Shown piece after piece: positions 1 through 8,782 of a DNA stretch of 64,000 nt. The notes below the pieces were generated by a model, which saw only the letters and a list, made by a program, of their open reading frames with translations, was not told the DNA's origin and searched no databases. The stretch is from NCBI GenBank assembly GCA_037176885.1, contig JAWWNJ010000191.1, positions 124,001 through 188,000 on the forward strand, in the 5' to 3' direction. Each line of letters starts with the position of its first letter. Position 1 is the first letter of the stretch. A program made the position numbers and the translations under genes. This DNA is from Favolaschia claudopus (lineage: Eukaryota > Basidiomycota > Agaricomycetes > Agaricales > Mycenaceae).

Positions 1-63
1 TATTTCCCTCTCTTTCTATCTTCTATCTGTGTCGCGTCCGGCTGAACGGATTTTTCTTTGCAG

Positions 64-246
64 CGAACCCGCATATTGCACCGAAGCCCATTGCTGGGAC
101 TTCAGCGGCTCCTCTACCTGGGCCGAGTGCTTCCACTGGTCCAGGTATATTTGGTAAGAAACCCATCCATCCATTCGTCAATTCTCTCCAACAGTGTGGC
201 TGAGTTGCGTCGTTTCACAGGTCCACCTACCCCGCCTCCCAAGTGA
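64..246 (+). CDS. 3' end of an unrecognised gene (proline-rich C-terminus)
   Basis: Two exons can be read. The first runs from an acceptor ending TTTGCAG at 63 to 153, followed by a GTAAG donor. The second runs from 221, after CACAG, to a TGA at 244-246. The spliced tail is rich in Pro, Ala, Ser and Gly and ends GPPTPPPK. Bases 1-63 look like the preceding intron (pyrimidine-rich, ending in CAG). No domain is visible in about 40 residues, so the function is unknown; the rest of the gene lies left of the window. Both splice junctions keep one open frame, which is the main support for coding. Confidence 0.45.
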   Translation, partial: RTRILHRSPLLGLQRLLYLGRVLPLVQVYLVRNPSIHSSILSNSVAELRRFTGPPTPPPK

Positions 247-807
247 CGAATGCTGTATTTTTTGCGCACCCCGAATTCTTGCTTGCTTGCTTCTGTGCTT
301 CGGCTGCGACTTTCGATTGACTGACCATCATCTATTTCTTTTGTTTTACCCCCAATTAAATGTAACCCGCGCTATCCATGCACTCTGTAGATTAGATCTT
401 TTTGTATTGCTCACGCTCACAACGCGACGACACCAACCTCCGTGGTGGCAGCCAATTAATCGATGTACACTATCAACGCTCGGCGTGACAAGCACCAGAG
501 ATCAGGACGGGCCACGATACTTGTAGGGAAACGAAGGGATGCCAGGATTCGCTCAACAAAGCACAAAGACTCAGAGACCTGTCGCCTCTGATAGAGTTTT
601 TTCCAGGCAGATTCCCGTCTTGCAGCGAACTCCGCGTCCACTGCCAACCATATTCCTCCGGACGTTCCATCCTTTCTCGTCGAAGGCGTCGTATCGCATT
701 TTCTGCCACCGTTGGCCCCATCTCCAACTCAGAAAGAATTCTGTTCGCGTTTCCGTCCGATGCGATGCGATTCCATGTACAGGCCAGCTCTATCTATTAT
801 ACGTAGC
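247..807. other. intergenic stretch, nothing recognised
   Basis: This lies between two convergent genes, the 3' end of the left-edge gene and the 3' end of the aldo/keto reductase. Open frames here are short, overlap on both strands and show no family motif. It probably holds the two 3' UTRs. Confidence 0.5.
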
Positions 808-2221
808 TCATAACACCATAGTGCCAGAAGGGCAGCCAACCGTTCGAACGATATATAGTAGGGTAAGCAGTGTCGCTACCAAGACGAGACTGGCGGCGGC
901 TGCAGGGTGTGTTCGAGCACGCTGCACAATGGCTAATGCTGATGGTGGCCCTTGGGCGCCAGCTGCGTCGATTGCCGCAATTTCATCGTCCGTCAGTGGA
1001 GCTGCGCGGCAAATCAGCTTGTTACATAGCAATTAGACGACTTTAGAGTACGCACGCAAATCGCCTACTTCGATGTACTCCTCCAGACGCGATTTGGTTC
1101 TACTAGTACTGCGCGGATTTCAGTGTTACTAATGGTGCTTGGATGAAGAAGAGGAGAACACACGTCACGATAACGACGCCTTTGCTTTTGACCCAGAGCA
1201 AAATGACTTGCGTGGGCGTGATTCCGAGACGTTTGGCGGCGGCTGCGACTGGAGCGTCTACGGGGCCGCCTGGGTACCTGGTGATCGGACTGCAAGCATA
1301 GATTGAGTAGGGAATGAAAGAAAGAGGAGAGGCGTATGTACTTACGCGAGACTGCTGTACGCCTCCGTGATGATACCGTGCTTGGCTGAGTACTCGAGAA
1401 GCGCCTTGTTCTGCGCGTAGTTGTAGGGGTTGAAGCTGATCTGTTCGGAATTACATAGGATGCACTGGGGATAGTCGTCGCGATTCGGGTTTACTTACCT
1501 GGTGTACAGCAGGGAGAATCCGAGCAGTCTTGACGACACTTTGCAGCTGTTCGAGCGAAAAGTTGCTGACGCCGATGCTTTTAGCCAGACCATCGTCTTT
1601 GATTCGCTCGAATTGTTTCCAAGCTGCTTCGAGATCGGGTACCAATGAAGGGCCGTGTATGAGATACAAATCCAGGTATTGTAATTTCAGCTGGAGTATG
1701 GTTAGCGGAAATAAACGACGAGGCGAGGAGAGACTGACGTAGTGCAAGCTTGCGCGAACGGAGAACTGAATCTCTCCGTGGTGGTATTTGGTGGTGATAT
1801 ATAGGTCTGAGCGGGGGAGACCGCTTTCTTGGATGGCCTGGCCGACAGTCGCTGGAGGCTAGTTTGAAAAGCAGTTCTAACGACAGGGTCCTTGCAGACC
1901 TTCTGTACCATAATCTTCAAGTGAAATTCAGTCGCGTCTCAAGCATCGTCGGAGGGCAAACTCACACTGCGCAGTATCGATATGCGAAAATCCAGAGTCC
2001 AAGGCTTGCGCACAGTAGTGGGTGACATCCTTGCCCTTCATTTCGGAGCCAGTGCCTGTTCGAGGTTGTGAAACGTAGCAAATCTTTTTGAGAGCAAGCT
2101 ACCGAAGGCTATTGCGGGAATCTAAGTACATACGCTCTTTCTTTCAATCATAGCGCGACCCGGACAAGCAAGCAAAACCAACCTCGTTCCCGTCATTGAG
2201 ACGCACATTTTCGAAGGGCAT
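808..2221 (-). CDS. aldo/keto reductase with C-terminal transmembrane anchor
   Basis: Splicing about eight small exons gives a complete AKR-superfamily (TIM-barrel, NAD(P)H-dependent) oxidoreductase starting [13 protein letters not shown] at ATG 2221 and continuing IPAIAFGTGS. The catalytic tetrad is visible: Asp and Tyr in DTAQYYGTE, Lys in ITTKYHHG and His in DLYLIHGP. The family motif KSIGVSNFS and the late-barrel segment [24 protein letters not shown] follow. After the usual C-terminal [16 protein letters not shown] there is an unusual tail with about 20 hydrophobic residues ([15 protein letters not shown]) before the stop at 808. That suggests tail anchoring in a membrane instead of the usual soluble form. 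The substrate cannot be read; xylose- or galacturonate-reductase-like relatives are possible. The upstream promoter carries a MITE insertion. Confidence 0.88.
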
Positions 2222-2295
2222 GGTGGAGGGTCCAGATGAGAAAGGCGAAGGCGTCGTCGATGTGGGGAAGGGAAGAGATTCGTCATCGTGCGCTA

Positions 2296-3065
2296 TCTTC
2301 ACGCAGGTAAGGGGCATATGCCGATAAAGGTCCGATCCGAAAGTGGCCAAAATCGGCACTTCCGTCCTCGCCATTTTGGACGAGATTCGTCCGCATGAGG
2401 ATCGGGTGCTCCGTTTTTTTCCTGCATCCGTCCGCATAGTCGATGGGACCTTTGGACCGACACGCTGGTAGTCACCGTTCCCGACGACGAGATCGGTGAA
2501 TATCTGGCAGATATTTAGCTCAACTCGGCCCTCAATCGGCCCGATGGCCGCTTGTTGGCCGCTGCAAGAATTTTTGTTCGCTCGTTTCGCCCATTCCCGT
2601 CCGCACATCGGATGAGACATCGGCGCCGACAGGTCACTTCCGGGTGCACATGGGATCGGACATGATAGGCCCCCGGTCACTGAAATATAGGTCTGTAACA
2701 TCCATACAGTAAAACAACGTCCAATTTGAGAGGTCTATTTCGCGAACCAGCCATCTGACGGAGGTTTTGACTAAATAGGGCGATGCAGCTCCTCTAAACT
2801 AAGCGTTTGCGCGCATTTTCAGAGAAAGATCGTGGTTTTTGAAGCCGCCAGAGCGCCATCAGTGCCGAAAAATAGAGTAAATCAGGCCAAAATTCGGGTT
2901 TTCAATGTTACAGACCTATATGTCAGTGACCGGGGGCCTGACATGATGGCCTTTTTGACCCAATTTCGTCCGCATACGGATGAGACATAGACGGCTTTTT
3001 GAGACCATTTCCGTCCGCATAAGGATGGGACGTTACCCGGCATATGCCCCTTACCTCTTCACGCA
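2296..3065. mobile_element. outer MITE-like element with 10-bp target duplication
   Basis: The element proper is 2306-3055 (750 bp). It begins GGTAAGGGGCATATGCCG and ends with the exact reverse complement, an 18-bp perfect terminal inverted repeat. It is flanked by a perfect direct repeat TCTTCACGCA at 2296-2305 and 3056-3065. A 10-bp duplication with long inverted ends fits Mutator-like (MULE) non-autonomous elements. No transposase is encoded. The interior carries several CGTCCGCAT-type short repeats and is interrupted by a second element. It lies about 85 bp upstream of the aldo/keto reductase start. Confidence 0.85.
2659..2947. mobile_element. inner nested MITE with 8-bp target duplication
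   Basis: The element proper is 2667-2939 (273 bp). It starts AGGCCCCCGGTCACTGA and its terminal inverted repeats match over 35 bp with one mismatch. A perfect 8-bp direct repeat GACATGAT flanks it at 2659-2666 and 2940-2947. An 8-bp duplication suggests an hAT-like non-autonomous element, but the superfamily is inferred only from that length. It sits inside the outer element and is therefore the younger insertion. No protein-coding capacity is visible. Confidence 0.85.
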
Positions 3066-4517
3066 ACAACGGATAGCGTTGTCGATGTCTAACTTGTTCA
3101 CACCGTCGGAGGTTATAATCAGACCACGTATATTTGGGTATCATCGGAGTACACTAGCAGTTGAGGACATTTGGTGGCCTTGCGAGTGAGTGTGTACAGG
3201 CATGGTGGTCAAATGAGAATGGTGGTAACCAGGTGGTTTACTTGAAGATCAAGGCTCAGGGTTGTTTGTTTATGCTTTCGTTCACTCTTTCTCTTCAACC
3301 ACCATGTACACGAGGAACCCGCACCTACTGGCTTATATCTCAACTCTTCTCAGCCCGTTGAACATCGTTAGTCTGCGGACGACTTGGATTCCACGCCTTT
3401 CCACTCAGCTCTACTCTGCAACTCGAAGGGAAATGCTCAGCAACTCAAATCGTAACCGAATTCGCGATCTCTCCTCAAGTTCTCAAGTTTCTTTCTTTAA
3501 TCTGGAAATCACCCACAGCAAAGCCTGCCGCTGTATTCTGTCTACAAGTTCTCGATTCCAGACGGCTATGACTGTGCCCACCATCGTGTTTCTTCTGTCG
3601 ACTTCTCTAAGTCGATTTCGTCCAAGGATGTAGGCCTTTTCTGCTGGTTTTTGCGCCATTCGACTGAGGGTTGAATCTCAATCTCTTCATTGCTACTTGG
3701 CATCCGAGGTCCCTAGCAAAACCCGCAAACCCCGCATTCACCCTGGAGGCACATGACAAGATGCAAGTTCGAGCTCAAAACATATGCGTTCTCCAGCCAG
3801 GGCCGCAGACATTAAACGGATATCTTGGCGACCTCTGTCTCGTAACGAATCATTTTGCCTGCTCACAGTCAAGTCTGAAAGCAGTCTTACGGAGTATCTG
3901 TCTGACTCGATTGTAGTCGCCGACTCAAAAACTTTTCGCGACGGCAAGGTTGGACAAGGCGCTAGCACGGAAGTATCACCATGCCTTCTTCGAGGTGATT
4001 TGACATGACCACCGATGATACAAGACAAGAGATCGACAAAATGTCAAGACGAGCGTTGAGTCCAATGTCCTCCGCATGCGCTGCCAAAACGCGACACTCT
4101 TTTGCTTTCGTTTCCACACTTGGCTTTGGCTTAGGAGTCAGCTATTCATACATTTAATCGTATTCAAGCTCTAGTCAATTTTCGGGACTCAGATAGTTGA
4201 TGGATATTTCTCGGTTACATATCTCAGTTAAAGCGTCCTCAAATCACCGCCCTTGACCTAATACAGCGTTCTTCTCACTGCGAGTCAGACAGAACTCTCA
4301 AGTCCCGCCACAAATGTCGCTTGACTTGGCGAGTCATACTGCCTCAATTTATCGGTCCCCACAGCCGCCGGTTCCGATACGGCTTAAAAGCCTTGTTTCT
4401 GCCCTATCTTTTCCACAAATCCCTCCCCCAATCCAGGGGCTCTACATCTTTCGCTCGACTCCACTCAACCCACTCCCCGTCTTCCACCCTCTCGAAGCCG
4501 AACACCACCCCTCCAGT
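3066..4517. other. intergenic stretch, nothing recognised
   Basis: This is 1.45 kb between the outer MITE and the acidic orphan gene. It contains overlapping short open frames on both strands (for example 3262-3633 and 3738-4028) with no motif, signal peptide or convincing splice structure. CT-rich sequence just before 4518 is consistent with the promoter and 5' UTR of the next gene. Confidence 0.5.
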
Positions 4518-5223
4518 ATGCCGACCGTCTTACGCTCCTCGTACAAAAACCGCGACCCCCGCGACACGCACAGCCGCAATCCCGGCCGGCGCGACAATTT
4601 CCTATGGAACTCCGACGCCTTCATCTGCCCTCACGACGTCGAGGGCTTCCGCCGCGACATCCGCGACGCTACAGCCGCCACGGTGGCTGCTGCCCCCGCT
4701 TACGAATACGAATACGAGGCCGACGCCGATGCGGAGGACTCCGCCGTCGTGCTCGAGCAGGAATATCCTGCGTGCGCCGCGCGTCACGAGGTGGCGCTCA
4801 TGGATATTGCCAGATACGCAAAGCTGAAAGGTTCGCGACGCACTACCGCTCCACAGAGCGGGATTCAGACTAACAACCACTGTGCGTTGGCTAGGTGTTG
4901 CGAAGGAGTACGAGGTGCTCGACGCGCCGCGGCGGGTGATCGTGCTCGACGAAGAGGCATTCAGTTTTCTCGATGACATTGACTCGGACTCGGAGTGGGA
5001 GGATCTCGACGCGTTCTCGGATGCGGAAAAGTCTGCTTCCATTGCGGGGCCGTCGAAAACGCGTCTTGAGTATGACGAGGAAGACGACTTTGCGCTGGCG
5101 AAGCGGCCGCAAGACGAGGAGTATGCGCGGGCAGGCGTCCCGCGGCCGATGGCGCGTCGGGTTATTTCTGGTGGTGGGGAGCGTAAAGCGTACGCTGACG
5201 TTCTCGTCGAGTGTAATGGTTGA
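4518..5223 (+). CDS. acidic protein of unknown function
   Basis: ATG at 4518 opens an exon to 4830, then an intron of about 64 nt ending CTAG at 4894, then an exon from 4895 to the TGA at 5221-5223. The join G|GT gives KLKGVAKEYEVLD in frame. The product is about 213 residues. The N-terminal half is mixed charge with an Ala/Tyr/Glu run (YEYEYEADADAEDS). The second half is strongly acidic (FLDDIDSDSEWEDLDAFSD and EYDEEDDFALAKRP). There is no signal peptide or membrane segment. I do not recognise a family; high acidity without cysteines suggests a nuclear or cytosolic disordered protein, which is inference only. A convincing intron and good codon continuity support it as a gene. Confidence 0.6.
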
Positions 5224-5604
5224 ATCTCTCGCTCGAACGTTGTAATATTTTTCATACCCTCCCTCTGTAACTCCCAATTTGTACAATATTATGCACCGCA
5301 CGCCTTCTATGGCTGTTAAGAAATACGGATTTAGCTCACCCTATTTTTGCAAGTCGTGCCACGTTCCTCGAGCATGCCATCGCGCACAGCGCTTGCGCAA
5401 TCGCGCCAGCGAAACCGAGTCATGAAGTCGTGTTCTCTAAAAGTCAGGTTGCTAATACAATCCGGACATGACATTATAGTGCGTAGATCCCAGAGACCAA
5501 AAACCTTGATATCCGTCTGACCATCCATCCATCCTCCTCTAGGTAGTGAGTAAGTATCGTGCGTGCATGTGTAGCTACTAGTAAATAATGAAATTCGGGC
5601 GCAT
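5224..5604. other. 3' intergenic stretch, nothing recognised
   Basis: This is 380 bp between two convergent genes. It holds no motif beyond the expected 3' UTRs. Confidence 0.5.
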
Positions 5605-6608
5605 CTACTTGAACCTACCACTGAGCCACTCCTCCACAGCGATGAGTTTCTCGTAACCCTTCTCCCCTGTGAAGCCGCCGACGGTGAGCGCGAAGTGTGC
5701 GATACAAACGGCCAGGACGACGGCGGAGACGCTCGCGATTGAATATGATCGTGGGGCATTGGGGTCTTGGTCCCCGGTGTAGACAACCTTTGGCTTCTCG
5801 AGGTTGACCGCCCGGAAGATGTCCCGGGTGAAATCGAAGATGCGGACGGCTTCTTCGAGAACGGCGGCTGCATTTTAGGTAAATACGCTGTCAACCAAGT
5901 GAGGTTTTCTGCTTGCCTTTCGCCTCCATGTTGTCCCCCGCACCCTTGTTCATCCCCGCACGGAACCACTCTTTGATGCGCTTCATCTCACCCTGAGAAG
6001 CCTGCTTCGATGAATGCAGCTCTTTGAAGGCGTAGAACGACAACCCGGCGCCGCCCATGGTGAGGCCATACGCCTTGGCCAAGGCGCGCTGGATGGTCTG
6101 CCCGCCGCTCAGATCCCCGAGGTACCGCACGTACGCGTGTGCGAGCAACGGGGAGGGGTCGGGCGAGTCAGATATAGCCTGTATCCGAGCCAGGTACGTC
6201 GTGAGCGCGGGCGGCTGGGCGGCCATCAGCTGCGTGTGTATCCGGTGGGATTTCCACGACGATTCGGGGACACCGAGGAGGGAGGCGATGTCGGCTGAGA
6301 GCGGTGGGGCCCGGGCTAGGAGGGTGGGGTTGAATGTGGGCTCGAGGACCGGGTGGTTCTGGTGCCTCTCCAGCCCGCGCTCAAAGGTGCTACGGCCGAA
6401 GCTGTTAATTTCTGGCCAAGGACGGAAGACGAGGAGCGTACTCGTAGATGTGCCAGAGCATCATGAGGAATCGGATGTACTCCTCCTTGTCGAGCTCGCC
6501 GCGCAGCATGGCGGCTGCGGCGGGGCTCACCTCGACCTCCTCGTGCACCTTTTTGGTGCCTTCACGGAGGACGTCGGACAACGGCTGAGAGAGATCGACG
6601 AGAGACAT
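5605..6608 (-). CDS. heme oxygenase, membrane anchored
   Basis: The product degrades heme to biliverdin, CO and iron. Three exons start at ATG 6608. The proximal heme-ligand region reads REGTKKVHEEVE, with the ligand expected at His22, and the family signature YVRYLGDLSGGQ follows the distal helix. The C-terminus ends with a hydrophobic stretch (SIASVSAVVLAVCIAHFAL) followed by a short polar tail to a TAG at 5605, the usual tail anchor to the ER. Intron 1 (6403-6441) is only 39 nt. Intron 2 (5869-5916) has a GC donor (GCAAGC) and a normal AG acceptor, and removing it joins MEAK to AAVLEEAVRIFDF, as expected for the family. Length is about 300 residues. The neighbouring genes give no pathway hint. 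Confidence 0.9.
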
Positions 6609-7079
6609 GGCGAAAGCAAGAAAAGCAAAGACAAGAAAGCAAGGGTGGACGGAGCGAGGGCTCTGTGTGGACCTGGGGGCGTGGCACTGGTCAAAAGAGA
6701 CGAGAGCGCTTGAAGGAGGTTACCGTCAGCATCCAGACCAGATCTTATCAGATAAAGTAGCCCCGACCGTCAAATTTTCCTCACGGTTGCACTTCAACTG
6801 AAAGAATCTCTTGGAACATCAGCTACTTGCAAAAATAAGTGTAGTGATTATTCGCTGGACAACGTCCAGGCGCAATGGCCTCATGGGTTGTACACGGTTT
6901 CGTTGTCTTTGGAGTTCGGCGCGAAATTCGCCGTCAATCATAAAATACCAAGAAATATACGACTCGGACATACAGTTCCCTCAACGCTAAAAGTATCTTA
7001 CATTCGAAGCTTTCACTATGTACAACTGGCTAAAGAATATCGAAGAAAGTCCAGATGTGTCCAATCTCTTGTCGTTCGT
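6609..7079. other. intergenic stretch, nothing recognised
   Basis: This 470 bp contains the heme oxygenase promoter and the 3' flank of the CCCH gene. No distinct motif was found. Confidence 0.45.
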
Positions 7080-8782
7080 TCACTCATAGGCTGCCCTACA
7101 AACCGCCCGGAGACTCGGCAGAGAAAAGCTGAACAAATGGACAATTTGAGCCCGAGGATACGGAGACCAGACAAGGAAATAATGGCGCACACGAAGATTC
7201 TCCCTGTGAGTAGCGATCGGTGTTGAAGGGATAGACAGTGTGCGCTTGTGTGAGGAGGGCGGCGTCTTACTACCCTTGCTTTCCGCGATTGGTGTTGGTG
7301 ACGAGAATTTGACGGTTTTCGTTGGCGCGGCTGAGGAGGTATCGATATGGAGCGCTGTCTGCGGCACAGGATCGATTGGTATCTCAAGAGAATCGTCAAA
7401 CACATCGCAGGCCCCGTCGTCCGAGTATTCGGCTTGAATTCCGAGTCAGTAGATATCGTATCATAGAACACAATCTCTCACCTTTGGCGCCGCCGCTCAC
7501 CAAGACTCCTCCACCGATAACACGCCAGGGGATGGGAAAGAAGCCTTTGCGATTATTCCTTTCCTTTGCGGATAGGGGTTTTGGTGGGAGGTCGTGTTGC
7601 ATTTTCATCTCCTCCCCAACAAATTCGAACTGATCTACTTCAGCATGAAGACTAGATATTGAATGATTAAGCGCCGCATCCCGAAGCACGAACTAAAAGA
7701 ATGTGATACGCACAATGTACAATCGTTTCCGCTCGGACACGTATTCCCGGCCCTGAAATATCTACAGGGCTTTGCTAAACGAGGTAGGTGAGTATTCACA
7801 GCAGCAAAAACGCGAACCAGAAACTCACTACGATAGCTTAGTTGCCTCTGGCGCTCACGATCAACGGCCGACCGATGCTGCCTATGTGGAGAGATTGGGC
7901 TGGACGAGTAGAAGCCGGCTGAGGAGGATGGAGATTTCGGACTAAAAGGCTCATACATCGTCGCCATCCCGTACCCTGAAAGCACTGGGCTGAGAGGTAG
8001 ATACGAGAACGAATCGTCCCGGCTGTGAATGTACGGGTTCTGGTGCTCCGCGCCAAAGTAGGATGAGTAGTTGCGCCCTAGGGTATCCTCAGAGAGCAGA
8101 ACACCATCTTCAGATAACGAACTGGTAGGCGATGAGACGGGCGAAGTAAAATCCATCGAGTCTGGAGAAGCGGTAGGAGACATGATGGGGACGGAAGGCT
8201 GCAGATGAGGTGGAACAAAGTCGACGGGATGAGCCCATGGTGGGGGAGCGTGCACGAAATGCGCCGGGACGTAGATAGTGGGCGAGATCGGTCCGTTCAT
8301 GCGAAGAGAGTTGGGAGTCGTGATATACCCTTCAAGGTTATGTTATCATCTCATCTCATCGAAAACAAAACATGCCATGTCGTGCGACCCACTTGCATAA
8401 GACGTATTCTGGTAATCTGTTGACCGCAGTGAATACAAGTCCGAATGGTTCAAAGAATTTCACAGACCTTTCAGCAACGAATGGTCATCCGAGCCAACAG
8501 TCGCTTCACCATGTAGGTACTGACACCAAACTCCGTTCATACAATTACCCTGCAAGTAGTAGCGGCAGGGTTTGGGCGGAGGCAGCGTCACAGGCAGGTC
8601 GCTGAAGACATGGGCGAAGTCGCAATCTTCTTGCTTCTTGTGAGGACATTTCCCGACCTGGTAGTACCGGCAAGGCTTCGCTATGCGGTCTTGAGTTAAC
8701 GATTAGGCGCGACAGACAACAACTTACTGTGTCGCTTTTTATGAGACGTCTTTTGGGGACTCGGATTCGCAGACTGGGTCAT
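7080..8782 (-). CDS. protein with three CCCH zinc fingers
   Basis: ATG at 8782 starts MTQSANPSPQKTSHKKRH, and splicing yields three C3H1 fingers. Finger 1 is CRYYQVGKCPHKKQEDCDFAH. Finger 2 is CRYYLQGNCMNGVWCQYLH, spacing 7-5-3. Finger 3 is CRYFRAGNTCPSGNDCTFLH, spacing 8-5-3, with its last Cys-x3-His completed across an intron at about 7715. Between fingers 2 and 3 lies about 180 residues of Ser/Pro-rich sequence (SPTASPDSMDFTSPVSSPTSS) that looks phosphorylatable. CCCH fingers normally bind RNA, so a post-transcriptional regulator is the likely role. The C-terminal end is uncertain: the frame runs to a stop at 7080, but a further intron after about 7200 is possible. About six exons. Confidence 0.8.

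Noticed and set aside
2144..2701. Minus-strand open frame of 185 codons upstream of the aldo/keto reductase
   Set aside because: It runs through the MITE ends and only its last residues ([13 protein letters not shown]) belong to the reductase first exon.
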